Assembly (NCBI GenBank): GCA_910588825.1
Contig: CAJURF010000001.1
Location: forward strand, 15,520-79,519
Direction: 5' to 3'
Length of the DNA stretch: 64,000 bases
Origin: an uncultured Lachnospiraceae bacterium
GTDB lineage: Bacteria; Bacillota; Clostridia; Lachnospirales; Lachnospiraceae
Part shown: piece by piece, positions 41,727 through 50,335 of the stretch
Position numbering within the stretch: position 1 is the first letter of the stretch
How the letters are laid out: the number at the start of each line of letters is the position of its first letter
Notes under the pieces: model-generated
The model's input: only the letters and a program-made list of their open reading frames with translations
What the model was told of the DNA's origin: nothing
Database searches by the model: none
Program-made: the position numbers and the translations under genes

Positions 41727-42536
41727 TTACATAGCTGTCTGCAGATAGCGCAGAACCCAGTAAGGATTTACACTCAGTTCCGGATGATTTGGTGTCTCTA
41801 TGTAAATTCCCAGGTGCAGATGAACAGCAAACTGCCCCCTGGTTCCCTCAGGCCCGTATCCGGTGTTCCCCATAAATCCCAGAATCTGCCCGGCAGTAAT
41901 GGTATCCCCTTTCTGAAATTCCCTTTCATAGGAGTCCAGGTGGGCATAATAGAAATATCCCCCTCCAGGACTGCGTATCCCGATTCTGTATCCCCCCAGG
42001 GGAAGCCATCCTGACTGCTCTACAATTCCATCCGTGATACTAACTATTGGGTCATGGCCCGGCTGGCCGGATGCTCCAAATAAATCACAGCCCTCATGCC
42101 GGCGCTCCCCGCTGCTTCCCCTGGGAGTCATCCAGGAATTCTCATAGAAAACTTCCCGCGCTTTTACCGGAAAACATTCCAAATCCCCCCATACTGCTTT
42201 GTATACCCGCTGGCTTTCTTCCCACAATGCACTTTTAAAATGCTCCACCAGAGGAGCTTCTGTATAAAGCTTTTCCGGATAAAAATCCCCCATAAGCATA
42301 GTGGCCGCTATGGCATCTGATACGTCCTTTTGGGCCCGGCCGTGAAGTTTCTGGGTCATCTTTTCTACTAATTTCGCATTGAGCTGCTGTTTTCGGAAAG
42401 CATCCCCTTCCAGATCATGGATTTTTATCCCGGAAACGGTACTTCGCGCATACAAAATATCTGTCTCGTATTTACAGAAAACTGCTATAGCAAATAGCAG
42501 CCACATACATACTGTCAAATATCGAATCAGCCGCAT
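41727..42536 (-). CDS. Membrane-anchored M23 (LytM) peptidase
   Basis: A 269-residue protein with one N-terminal membrane helix (about 5-22), a spacer domain, and a C-terminal LytM endopeptidase domain that keeps all zinc ligands: HEGCD (H-x3-D) and the HxH in FAVHLHLG, plus YAHLDSYEREFQKGD. It should cleave peptidoglycan cross-links outside the membrane. The size and layout resemble sporulation or clostridial SpoIIQ/LytM proteins, but I cannot be specific. It begins 11 bases after pepD and is probably co-transcribed with it. Confidence 0.88.
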   Translation of the reverse strand: MRLIRYLTVCMWLLFAIAVFCKYETDILYARSTVSGIKIHDLEGDAFRKQQLNAKLVEKMTQKLHGRAQKDVSDAIAATMLMGDFYPEKLYTEAPLVEHFKSALWEESQRVYKAVWGDLECFPVKAREVFYENSWMTPRGSSGERRHEGCDLFGASGQPGHDPIVSITDGIVEQSGWLPLGGYRIGIRSPGGGYFYYAHLDSYEREFQKGDTITAGQILGFMGNTGYGPEGTRGQFAVHLHLGIYIETPNHPELSVNPYWVLRYLQTAM

Positions 42537-42547
42537 AAACTGCCTTT

Positions 42548-43987
42548 CTATAATCTTCGGAGAACCTCCAGCAGATACGCAAATACCTTCTGCGTTGAGG
42601 ATATGGATAAGGTCTCATCCGGTGTGTGGATGTCTTGCATATCCGGACCGATGGACACACAGTCCAGACCGGGGATGGCCTGGTAAAATACCCCGCACTC
42701 CAGTCCGGCGTGGATGGCCATGATTTTTGGCCTGGTCTGATACATTTCTTCATAGATTTCCGCCATCAGACTGCGCAGCTGGGAATCCGTCTGGTACTCC
42801 CAGGCAGGATAACAGCCTGAGACTTCTGCTGTTCCGCCCAGAAATTCCGCCAGAAAACCGATTTTCTCTTTCAGATGGCCAATGGCGGATTCTATGCTGC
42901 TGCGCACACCGCTGACACCATACAGAGCATCCTTTTCCAGACGCAGAACACCCAGGTTCGATGAGGTTTCCACCAAATGCCTGCACACACCGCTGTATTT
43001 GTACACACCGTCGGGAACCTGCATCAAAAAGAACAAAAGCCTGCTCTTTGCTGAGGGGTCCAAAACCTCATATTCTCCCTCCCCGCCCATTGCTGCATCC
43101 ACTGTGATATCCTGGTCGGACCCTGCGTATTCCCTGCGGATATCTCTCTGCCATCTTTCGATAAAAGAGAAAAACTGCTCCTTTTGTCCAGGAGAAACCA
43201 CCAGCTGCACATCACACCGGGCAGGTATTACATTATCTTTGTCTCCCCCGGATAATCCGGCGATCTCATATTCTGCTGCCTGGTCCAGTTCATAGAGAAA
43301 ACGACCCATCAAAATATGGGCATTTCCTCTCTTTTGGTGAATGTCAGAACCGGAATGACCGCCTTTTAAGCCACAGATGGACACAGACACCTGCTCACCT
43401 TCTGACTGGATATATCTCATGGGTATTTCCACGTGGACACTCCCGCCGCCGGCACAGCCTGCCCACAGGATGCCTTCCTCCTCTGAATCCAAATTAATCA
43501 TTCTTTTGGATTTCAGACAGGAAAGGTCCATTCCCCTGGCACCTAAAAGTCCGATTTCCTCATCAACGGTAAACACAACCTCCAGAGGCGGATGCTCATA
43601 CTGACTGCTCTCCAAAATGGCCAGTGCATATGCCAGTGCAATTCCATCATCGCCCCCCAGTGTGGTATCCCTGGCTGTCAGGTTATCCCCCTCCACCTCC
43701 AGAACCAGAGGATCTTTTTCAAAATCGTGGCCGCTGTCCGGGCGCTTCTCCGCCACCATATCCATATGTCCCTGCAGAATCACCGGAGGAGCATCTTTCG
43801 TCCCCGCTTTGAAGATGACCACATTTCCCAGCTCATCCTGTATATATTCCAGCCCGTGTTCTTTTGCAAAAGATACCAGATAACCGCTGATCTTCCCGGT
43901 ATTTCCGGACCCATGGGGAATTCTGCTTAATTGTTCAAAATAATAAAATACTCTCACAGGCTCCAGTCCCTCTAATACAGCATTCAT
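42548..43987 (-). CDS. pepD: Aminoacyl-histidine dipeptidase (PepD, M20C)
   Basis: PepD is a dinuclear zinc exopeptidase that hydrolyses Xaa-His dipeptides. The 479-residue protein has VILQGHMDMVAEK (metal histidine and aspartate), LGGDDGIALAYALAIL, VVFTVDEEIGLLGARGMD with the catalytic glutamate, INLDSEEEG and IHAGLECGVF near the end. The first 120 and last 100 residues form the catalytic domain, with a lid domain between. GGAGG precedes the ATG. It is divergent from ylbJ. Confidence 0.95.
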   Translation of the reverse strand: MNAVLEGLEPVRVFYYFEQLSRIPHGSGNTGKISGYLVSFAKEHGLEYIQDELGNVVIFKAGTKDAPPVILQGHMDMVAEKRPDSGHDFEKDPLVLEVEGDNLTARDTTLGGDDGIALAYALAILESSQYEHPPLEVVFTVDEEIGLLGARGMDLSCLKSKRMINLDSEEEGILWAGCAGGGSVHVEIPMRYIQSEGEQVSVSICGLKGGHSGSDIHQKRGNAHILMGRFLYELDQAAEYEIAGLSGGDKDNVIPARCDVQLVVSPGQKEQFFSFIERWQRDIRREYAGSDQDITVDAAMGGEGEYEVLDPSAKSRLLFFLMQVPDGVYKYSGVCRHLVETSSNLGVLRLEKDALYGVSGVRSSIESAIGHLKEKIGFLAEFLGGTAEVSGCYPAWEYQTDSQLRSLMAEIYEEMYQTRPKIMAIHAGLECGVFYQAIPGLDCVSIGPDMQDIHTPDETLSISSTQKVFAYLLEVLRRL

Positions 43988-44176
43988 CTCAATCCTCCTA
44001 ATATGATTTTATCAAATCTTTTTCATCCCAATCATTTCTGCCCGCTGTACGCAATATATTATAAAAGTACACGCGGCAGTTTCGTACCTTTAAAGCTGTT
44101 AGTACACTTAAAAGTATACGCCGGCACAGCCGCCGCTATTCCATGGACACTCATTCTTTGCCTAAGGGAGGACCCC

Positions 44177-45121
44177 ATGACCGTCCGGATTTTTAAAGCC
44201 AAAAACATTTTAACTCTGGGCATTGCCCTGCTTCTCGTTTACATGTTCGCACACCCTCAAAAAGCCCTCCATGCGTCCCAGCAGGGTCTTTTGCTCTGGT
44301 TTCACACCCTGCTTCCCACCCTGCTTCCGTTTATGATTTTCTCAAACCTGGTCATACGGCTGGGAACAGCGGAGAAACTGCTGTCTCCCTTCGCACCACT
44401 GTTCCGTACCCTTTTCGGATTGTCGCCGGCAGGCACTTATGTCTATCTTCTGGGACTGCTCTGCGGCTATCCCATGGGTGCGAAGCTCACTGCAGATTTA
44501 TACAAAGAAAAAAGAATTCCCAAGAGTGAGGCCATGTACCTTCTCACCTTCAGCAACAATCCCAGTCCCGCTTTTTTGTCTTCCTATGTGTTGCTGCAGT
44601 GCCTGTGCATGCCTCAGTATACCCTGGCCTCTTTTGGAATTCTGTATGCGTCCAATTACATCACCTGCCTGTTTTTCCGGCGCAGATACCGGACCGCCCC
44701 CTCTCAGATAGATCATAAAAGAAAAGAGATATCTCCGCTTCCCCCGGCAGGAAAGCTGCTGGATATCTCTATCATGAATGCCTTTGAAACCATCACCCGT
44801 CTGGGGGGCTTTATCATTTTGTTTTCTGTATTATCCGCTGCGCTGAACCAGTATCTGGCTCTGGGAAATGCCACACCCTTCTTTCTGGGCATTTTCGAGA
44901 TCTCCACAGGCCTTCCTGCCATCGCCGCATCACCGCTTTCGGCCCAGGCTAGGTACATTCTCTCTATGGGATGCACTTCCCTGGGCGGCCTGTGCGTCCT
45001 GGCACAGACAAATACAGTCATCCGCAGCTTTGGTCTGCCGCTTTTGCCCTATGTGGAGGGAAAACTGCTGAACGCTTCCCTGGCACTCCTGTTCAGCTTA
45101 CTCTTCATCAAGTGTGTCTAA
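44177..45121 (+). CDS. ylbJ: Sporulation integral membrane protein YlbJ
   Basis: The 314-residue polytopic protein matches YlbJ, a nucleoside-recognition (gate) family protein made in the mother cell and needed for heat-resistant spores. It has about eight hydrophobic segments, with LLPTLLPFMIFSNLV, LLGLLCGYPMGAKLTADLYKEKRI, LTFSNNPSPAFLSSYVL and TRLGGFIILFSVLS, all typical. GGAGG lies five bases before the ATG at 44177; the frame stays open far upstream but no other start has a ribosome site. Its last 24 bases overlap, tail to tail, the end of the next gene. Confidence 0.88.
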   Translation: MTVRIFKAKNILTLGIALLLVYMFAHPQKALHASQQGLLLWFHTLLPTLLPFMIFSNLVIRLGTAEKLLSPFAPLFRTLFGLSPAGTYVYLLGLLCGYPMGAKLTADLYKEKRIPKSEAMYLLTFSNNPSPAFLSSYVLLQCLCMPQYTLASFGILYASNYITCLFFRRRYRTAPSQIDHKRKEISPLPPAGKLLDISIMNAFETITRLGGFIILFSVLSAALNQYLALGNATPFFLGIFEISTGLPAIAASPLSAQARYILSMGCTSLGGLCVLAQTNTVIRSFGLPLLPYVEGKLLNASLALLFSLLFIKCV

Positions 45122-45784
45122 TTCGTCAAGTTCATCCAGATCGTCCAGGTCGTCGATATCATCCAGCTTCTCTTCCTCTTTTATCTCCTGTACAGGGGCA
45201 GAAGCCGCTGCCTGATATGAACTGGTCATGGCAGCCGCCTGGGCAGTCTGGGGCGCCAGCTCTTTTCTGTTCTGGGTTACCACACTGCCGCAGCTTTGAA
45301 GGGCATCCAGGAAAATCCCGTATTTCCCCCCTGCATTTTCCAGGGTCTCCTGAATCACCTGTTCGATATTGGCCAGCATCTCATCTGTATAAATAATGGC
45401 ATTCAAACGAATATCATTGGCATCTTGAGTGGCTTGGTCCAGAATTTCCTGGGCCTGTCTATTGGAAGCATTAATGGTCTCATTGGACATGGCGTAAGCC
45501 CGCTGCATCACTTCATGCTCTGTGACCATCTCCTGCGCTTTTGCCTGTGCGTCTGCTAGAATGCTGTCAGCTTTATTCTGTGCATCCTCCAAAATGGCAT
45601 CTTTGTTGTTGATAATTTTCTGGTAACGTTTAATCTCATCAGGAGTCTTCAGACGCAGTTCCCGCAGCAATTCCTCCAACTCTTCTTTATTCACTACAAT
45701 TTTTGTGGTGGACAAAGGCTGGTACTTACAACTGTCCACATATTCCTCAATCTCTTCAATAATCTGCTCAATTCTGCTGCTCAT
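45098..45784 (-). CDS. Coiled-coil protein with acidic tail (V-ATPase subunit H-like)
   Basis: The 228-residue protein starts with a short helical domain (MSSRIEQIIEEIEEYVDSCKY), followed by a long alanine-rich coiled coil with IINNKDAILEDAQNKADSILADAQAKAQEM resembling F/V-type ATPase stalk subunits, then a proline/alanine stretch and a highly acidic tail of LDD/LDE repeats. Lachnospiraceae genomes carry such a gene beside coaD-rsmD; its role is unknown and it is not part of an ATPase operon. DivIVA-like membrane or cytoskeletal functions are possible. The acidic tail is encoded in the overlap with convergent ylbJ. Confidence 0.75.
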   Translation of the reverse strand: MSSRIEQIIEEIEEYVDSCKYQPLSTTKIVVNKEELEELLRELRLKTPDEIKRYQKIINNKDAILEDAQNKADSILADAQAKAQEMVTEHEVMQRAYAMSNETINASNRQAQEILDQATQDANDIRLNAIIYTDEMLANIEQVIQETLENAGGKYGIFLDALQSCGSVVTQNRKELAPQTAQAAAMTSSYQAAASAPVQEIKEEEKLDDIDDLDDLDELDELDTLDEE

Positions 45785-45831
45785 GGTACACTCTCCTTAT
45801 TCATTGCTCCGCCTCCAAGAGCCAGATTGCT

Positions 45832-46314
45832 CTAGGGTCTGTTTATTTTCCGGTGTATGGCATCCGCTACCAGTTCCGGCACAAATTTGGATATGTCCCC
45901 CTTCAGGGAAGCCACCTCTTTCACTGATGAAGAACTCAGATACGCGTATTCCAGACTTGTGGTCAAAAACATAGTGTCCACATCATGGGCCAGAATACGG
46001 TTAATCTGAGCCATCTGCAATTCATATTCAAAATCCGTGATTGCCCGCAGTCCCCGCACAATCACGCCCGCGCCGCATTCCCGTGCCAGATCCACAGAAA
46101 AGCCTTCGAATGCCCTTACTTTCACATTGGGTATGTCCTCTGTAACCTTTTCTAGTATATTAACACGTTCCTCCATAGAAAACAACGAAGTTTTTTTTGA
46201 ATTGTTTAAAACTCCCACAACCACCTGGTCAAAAGACTTGGAGGCCCTGGTAATAATATCCAGATGTCCATAAGTGACCGGGTCAAAGCTCCCCGGATAC
46301 ACAGCTGTCGACAT
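45832..46314 (-). CDS. coaD: Phosphopantetheine adenylyltransferase
   Basis: CoaD makes dephospho-CoA from ATP and phosphopantetheine. The 160-residue protein has the nucleotidyl-transferase signature AVYPGSFDPVTYGHLDII, with T/HxGH, and the C-terminal SSSVKEVASLKGDISKFVP. I chose the ATG at 46314 (MSTAVYPG), six bases after GTGAGG; frames from 46326 would begin within the ribosome site. It lies directly after rsmD, a common pairing. Confidence 0.97.
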   Translation of the reverse strand: MSTAVYPGSFDPVTYGHLDIITRASKSFDQVVVGVLNNSKKTSLFSMEERVNILEKVTEDIPNVKVRAFEGFSVDLARECGAGVIVRGLRAITDFEYELQMAQINRILAHDVDTMFLTTSLEYAYLSSSSVKEVASLKGDISKFVPELVADAIHRKINRP

Positions 46315-46348
46315 TTTCATCCTCACTTTCTGTTCTTACGAATATGTC

Positions 46349-46900
46349 TCAAACACGCTCCAGCCACACATGCGCATTTGTCTTGTATTCTTTTATCTTC
46401 TGTACCCCAAACCCCAGCGACGGGGCATAATCAAAGGAGGTATCAAGAGAAGCCTCCACAATCACAGTGCCGTCTTCCTCCAGCAGAGAAGATCCGGCCA
46501 GGTACTCCAGCACCTGTCTCTCCAGATTACAGCCGTAGGGCGGGTCCATAAAAATATAGTCAAAGGCCGCATCCCCCTCCAGCTCCCTCAGTGCAGTCAT
46601 CACATCACGTTTCAGAATCCGGCTGTCCTGGGCAAGCCTGGTAAATTCCAGATTTTTCCGGATACACTCCGCCGCAGCCCGGTTCTTCTCCACAAACACG
46701 GCAAAAGCGGCGCCGCGGCTCAAAGCTTCGATGCCGATTGCCCCGCTGCCGCTGAACAAATCCAGAAACCGGCATCCACTCAGACCCGGCTGCAGCACAT
46801 TAAAGAGTGTTTCCTTCGTCCGGTCCGTGGTGGGCCGGGTATCCATCCCCCGGGGCGCCAGCAGTTTCAATCTCCGGGCTTTTCCTGCTATTACTCTCAT
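46349..46900 (-). CDS. rsmD: 16S rRNA (guanine966-N2)-methyltransferase RsmD
   Basis: RsmD methylates G966 of 16S rRNA. The 183-residue Rossmann-fold methyltransferase has MRVIAGKARRLKLLAPRG, TRPTTDRTKETLFNVL, FLDLFSGSGAIGIEALSRGA and the active-site motif FDYIFMDPPYG. The ATG at 46900 overlaps the mgsA TGA (ATGA), so these unrelated enzymes are translationally coupled. coaD follows 34 bases after. Confidence 0.97.
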   Translation of the reverse strand: MRVIAGKARRLKLLAPRGMDTRPTTDRTKETLFNVLQPGLSGCRFLDLFSGSGAIGIEALSRGAAFAVFVEKNRAAAECIRKNLEFTRLAQDSRILKRDVMTALRELEGDAAFDYIFMDPPYGCNLERQVLEYLAGSSLLEEDGTVIVEASLDTSFDYAPSLGFGVQKIKEYKTNAHVWLERV

Positions 46901-47292
46901 CTCAAATGAAGTCTCCAATCCAAATCTCCCCGGGACAGTCCCAGAATCAGCATCTCCGCAGTGGCAATGTTGGTGGCCACAGGGATGTTATACTGGTCAC
47001 AGCATCTGGATATCACCTCAATATCCGGTTCTTTCCGGTCAACCATAGATGGGTTATAGAACATGATAGCCATGTCCATATCCCCCCGTTCGATCATCTC
47101 CATGAACTGCTTATCTCCCCCTATGCTGCCCGGAAGGAACTTATGTACATGGAGATTTGTCACTTCCTCAATCCTTCTTCCAGTGGTTCCGGTGGCGTAA
47201 ACTTCATGTTTCGCCAAAATATTTTTATATGCAATGCAAAAGTCTTCAATCAGCACTTTTTTACTGTTATGAGCTATAATACCTAAGTTCAT
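46897..47292 (-). CDS. mgsA: Methylglyoxal synthase-like protein
   Basis: The 131-residue protein is of the methylglyoxal synthase family, which turns dihydroxyacetone phosphate into methylglyoxal. Family features are IIAHN at the start, YATGTTGRRIEEVT, the phosphate/catalytic GGD (PGSIGGDKQF) and NIPVATNIATAEMLI. Two positions differ from E. coli and Bacillus enzymes: the D of R/WDPL is N in FYNPS, and the H of HEPD or HDPD is K in RKEPD. The GGD aspartate and the last D are kept. Activity therefore needs testing. It is the first gene of mgsA-rsmD-coaD. Confidence 0.82.
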   Translation of the reverse strand: MNLGIIAHNSKKVLIEDFCIAYKNILAKHEVYATGTTGRRIEEVTNLHVHKFLPGSIGGDKQFMEMIERGDMDMAIMFYNPSMVDRKEPDIEVISRCCDQYNIPVATNIATAEMLILGLSRGDLDWRLHLR

Positions 47293-47355
47293 GCACTCAC
47301 CTCTCGCTTAGTAGTTTAACACTTTAATGTAACGCTGAAATGCAATATTTTTTAT

Positions 47356-47384
47356 ATTATAACAAATAGATAAATAGAGTGCAA
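47356..47384 (-). promoter_or_regulatory. Promoter of mgsA-rsmD-coaD
   Basis: TTGCAC (47384-47379) and TATAAT (47361-47356) on the minus strand with a 17-base spacer, in an AT-rich gap about 65 bases upstream of mgsA. Confidence 0.72.
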
Positions 47385-47445
47385 ATATTTTTTACATTTT
47401 ATACAAAATTAATAAAGTAAAAAGCACACCGAAAAAATCATAAAA

Positions 47446-47478
47446 GAAAGGGCACTCTTACAATAAGAGTACCCTTTC
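47446..47478 (-). terminator. Terminator of the SASP gene
   Basis: A 15-base stem (GAAAGGGCACTCTTA with TAAGAGTACCCTTTC, one mismatch) with a 3-base loop is followed on the minus strand by TTTTATG, 13 bases after the SASP stop. Confidence 0.9.
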
Positions 47479-47490
47479 CCAATTAATAAC

Positions 47491-47739
47491 TTATAACTGT
47501 CCGCTTGTCCCACTCATACCTGCTGAACCAGTCTGGCCGCTGGACATCTGTCTTTCCTGCTGCTCAATCATCTTCTTCACCATATACCCGCCAACACTTC
47601 CGTTCTGTTTGGAAGTCAGGTTGCCATTGTAGCCGTCGGACAGAGGTACTCCCAATTCATTCGCAACTTCAAATTTGAAACGATCTAAAGCACTCTTTGC
47701 TTCCGGTACTGCTGCTGTGTTAGAAGAATTTCTTGACAT
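47491..47739 (-). CDS. Alpha/beta-type small acid-soluble spore protein
   Basis: The 82-residue protein coats and protects spore DNA. It has the diagnostic ALDRFKFEVANELGVPL (with the germination-protease site region FEVANE) and the second conserved block NGNLTSKQNGSVGGYMVKKMI. A serine/glycine-rich tail follows. AAGGAGG precedes the ATG. This is direct evidence that the organism forms endospores. It stands alone, with its own terminator and a sigma-G-like promoter. Confidence 0.96.
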   Translation of the reverse strand: MSRNSSNTAAVPEAKSALDRFKFEVANELGVPLSDGYNGNLTSKQNGSVGGYMVKKMIEQQERQMSSGQTGSAGMSGTSGQL

Positions 47740-47778
47740 TTTAATTGCCTCCTTATCTCTGCTTTCGTGTTACAATGG

Positions 47779-47808
47779 TAGTATATGAAAAATTGAAAAG
47801 AATACTCT
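47779..47808 (-). promoter_or_regulatory. Possible sigma-G promoter of the SASP gene
   Basis: AGAGTA (47808-47803) and TATACTA (47785-47779) on the minus strand with a 17-base spacer resemble the Bacillus sigma-G consensus (TGAATA, CATACTA) at 4 of 6 and 6 of 7 positions, 40 bases upstream of the start. Forespore expression is expected for this class of gene. Confidence 0.45.
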
Positions 47809-47882
47809 AGCAGTTTTTACATGGATTAGCAAGATTCGGCAGGAGACGGTTATATACAAAATACCTTTATAAATACAAAAAC

Positions 47883-47899
47883 GGGGGAAAAATCCCCCC
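47883..47899 (-). terminator. Terminator of the DUF6465 gene
   Basis: GGGGG and CCCCC arms with an AT loop, followed on the minus strand by GTTTTTGTATTT, 8 bases after the DUF6465 stop. Confidence 0.85.
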
Positions 47900-47906
47900 T
47901 TCTTTT

Positions 47907-48179
47907 TTACAGACCGAAACTTCCTGTAATATCCCCATTGATGACAAAGTATGCTGCGTTATCCTCGATTTTAAGATACACTTTTACTTCCTTCATATCC
48001 TCGGCCTTATTCTCCATGTCCTTTGTCCATATCTCTTCCACTCTGTCCAGAACAGCCTTCATATTTACTTCTTTGTCATTAAATTGGACATACACTTCCT
48101 GGGTCTTCTCTGCTGCCTTCTTTACTTCCTGTACCGGTTTCACAGCCTTTGCAGCTTTTGCATTACTTTTTGCAGACAT
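47907..48179 (-). CDS. DUF6465 family protein
   Basis: The 90-residue protein has a lysine/alanine-rich N-terminal tail (MSAKSNAKAAKAVKP) and a compact domain with EVYVQFNDKEVNMKAVLDRVEEIW and EVKVYLKIEDNAAYFVINGDITGSFGL, the DUF6465 pattern seen in Clostridia. The function is unknown. The basic tail suggests nucleic-acid or membrane contact, which is inference. GGAG precedes the ATG at 48179; the frame is open ten codons further upstream. It has its own terminator. Confidence 0.8.
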   Translation of the reverse strand: MSAKSNAKAAKAVKPVQEVKKAAEKTQEVYVQFNDKEVNMKAVLDRVEEIWTKDMENKAEDMKEVKVYLKIEDNAAYFVINGDITGSFGL

Positions 48180-48262
48180 CTGCCTGTTCTCCTTTCTGGT
48201 CAGATACATTAACTTCCATCCAGATTAGAATACTACTTCTGCTTCGAAAAAACAAGTTGTTT

Positions 48263-50335
48263 TTACAATCCCGTATGAAAACTGTTATTTTCAACAATTT
48301 TTTGTATTTTTTCCCTGAGTTTTGTGTATTCTGATGCTTCCAATCCGGGATCTGCATCCAATAAATCCCGGGCTGCCTGAGAAGCCTGGCCCAATAACTC
48401 ACTATCCTTGTAAATATCACCAATTTTAAAATTCATCAGGCCGCTTTGGCGCACGCCGAACAGGTCTCCCGGCCCCCGCAGCTTCAGATCTTCCGACGCG
48501 ATATAAAATCCGTCGTTGGACTGGTTGAGAATCTCCAGCCTTTTTCTGATTTCCTTTTCCTGGGTTCCCTGGACAAAAATACAGTAGGACTGGTGCTCCC
48601 CCCGTCCCACCCTGCCCCTTAGCTGGTGCAGCTGGGCCAGGCCGAAACGCTCTGCATTTTCCACCATCATCACAGAAGCATTGGGCACATCCACCCCCAC
48701 TTCCACTACAGTGGTGGAAACTAAAATATCCAGTTCATGGCCTGCAAAGGCTTCCATCACCTGCTGCTTTTCTTTCGCCTTCATTCTTCCGTGGAGGATG
48801 CCTGTCCGGATATGCACTGGCAGGGCAGACCGCAGACGCCTGGCATAGTCCAGCACATTTTCCCCGTCAATCCCTTCGCTCTCCTCCACCATGGGGCATA
48901 CTACATATACCTGCCGCCCCTGAGCGATCTGCTTTTCCATAAAACGGAAGGCATTGGGACGGTATTCTGTTCCCACCACACAGTTTTTGATGGGCAGACG
49001 GCTGGCTGGCAGTTCATCAAGGATGGAAATGTCCAAATCCCCGTAAACAATCATGGCCAGCGTGCGGGGTATAGGGGTGGCGCTCATGACCAGCACGTGG
49101 GGATTTCCGCCCCGCAGGGACAGAGATTCTCTCTGCTTTACCCCAAAACGGTGTTGTTCATCGGTAATCACCAGCCCCAGACTGTGAAAACACACGTTCT
49201 CCTGAATCAGGGCATGTGTCCCCACAATCAAATGAATCTCACCCTCCTGAAGGCGTCCATATATGCCCCGTTTCTCTTTTTGTGTCTGGGAACCGGTGAG
49301 AAGCTCTGCCTGCAGATGATCCAGACCATGTTCCTCTAAAAGTCTTAAAAGCCCCCGGTAATGCTGTGCGGCCAGCACCTCTGTGGGGGCCATGAAAGCG
49401 GCCTGGTATCCATTGGCCGCCGCCATCACCATAGCCAGGCAGGCTAATATAGTCTTTCCGCTTCCCACATCCCCCTGGATGAGCCGGGACATGAGGCCTT
49501 TTCCCTGCAGGTCCTCCTCAATCTCCCCCCACACTCTCATCTGGGCATTGGTCAGCCGATAGGGAAGGCCGTCTATTATCCGCCTGGTATCTGCAGCCGG
49601 CTTCATGGGATATCGGTTTTCCTGTGTGCCCGTCTTGTTCTTTAACCGCTGGATTTCCAGGGCAAACAGAAAAAATTCGTCAAACACCAGCCGTCTTCTC
49701 GCCTGCTGGTACTGCTGAGTATTCTCTGGAAAATGAATGGCTGCGGCGGCAGAAGAATAATCCATCAGCTGATACTGTTTCCTGATCGCTTCCGGCAGAT
49801 CATCCTGGACAGGCAGCAGTTTCTCCAGCGCCTGTCTCACCGCTTTTGCCACTGCCTGGCTGGTGAGACCTTTGGTCAGCCCATAGACAGGCTGCATACT
49901 GTGCAGCAGCTGTTCATACTGCCGGGGCGTATAGATTTTTGGCTGTTCCATCTCCCATCCACTGCCTTTTCGCGCCACCTGCCCCCGAAACACATACTGC
50001 TGTCCCTTTTTCAGCGTGCTGCGCAGATACGGCATACGAAACCAGATCAGAGAAATCCGGGAATCCCCGTGGCGGACACTGGCAGCAGTAACCACAGAAT
50101 TTCTTGTCTGTTTTACGGATACCGCTGCGTCTATGGGGGCATAAACTGCCTGTACCTCTTTTTCCTTCCAGGTATCTGCAGGCTGAGGCTCCCGGAACAC
50201 ATCGTATGTCCTGGGATAATAGGCCAGCAGGCCGTCCAGGTCTTCCACGCCCAGTCTCAGGAAAAGTTTCTCCGTTTTCTCACCGATTCCCTTCAGCTCT
50301 CTAATGGAGCGGCCCATGTGATTCTTCTGCCTCAT
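48263..50335 (-). CDS. recG: ATP-dependent DNA helicase RecG
   Basis: RecG remodels stalled replication forks and branched DNA. The 690-residue protein has an N-terminal wedge/OB domain (RELKGIGEKTEKLFLRLGV), helicase motif I RLIQGDVGSGKTILACLAM, motif II ITDEQHRFG (DEQH), motif III MSATPIPRTLA and motif VI QLRGRVGRGEHQSYC. The ATG at 50335 overlaps the yloV TGA; a second ATG six codons in (MGRSIREL) is an alternative. The order yloU-yloV-recG is the usual Firmicute arrangement. Confidence 0.97.
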   Translation of the reverse strand: MRQKNHMGRSIRELKGIGEKTEKLFLRLGVEDLDGLLAYYPRTYDVFREPQPADTWKEKEVQAVYAPIDAAVSVKQTRNSVVTAASVRHGDSRISLIWFRMPYLRSTLKKGQQYVFRGQVARKGSGWEMEQPKIYTPRQYEQLLHSMQPVYGLTKGLTSQAVAKAVRQALEKLLPVQDDLPEAIRKQYQLMDYSSAAAAIHFPENTQQYQQARRRLVFDEFFLFALEIQRLKNKTGTQENRYPMKPAADTRRIIDGLPYRLTNAQMRVWGEIEEDLQGKGLMSRLIQGDVGSGKTILACLAMVMAAANGYQAAFMAPTEVLAAQHYRGLLRLLEEHGLDHLQAELLTGSQTQKEKRGIYGRLQEGEIHLIVGTHALIQENVCFHSLGLVITDEQHRFGVKQRESLSLRGGNPHVLVMSATPIPRTLAMIVYGDLDISILDELPASRLPIKNCVVGTEYRPNAFRFMEKQIAQGRQVYVVCPMVEESEGIDGENVLDYARRLRSALPVHIRTGILHGRMKAKEKQQVMEAFAGHELDILVSTTVVEVGVDVPNASVMMVENAERFGLAQLHQLRGRVGRGEHQSYCIFVQGTQEKEIRKRLEILNQSNDGFYIASEDLKLRGPGDLFGVRQSGLMNFKIGDIYKDSELLGQASQAARDLLDADPGLEASEYTKLREKIQKIVENNSFHTGL

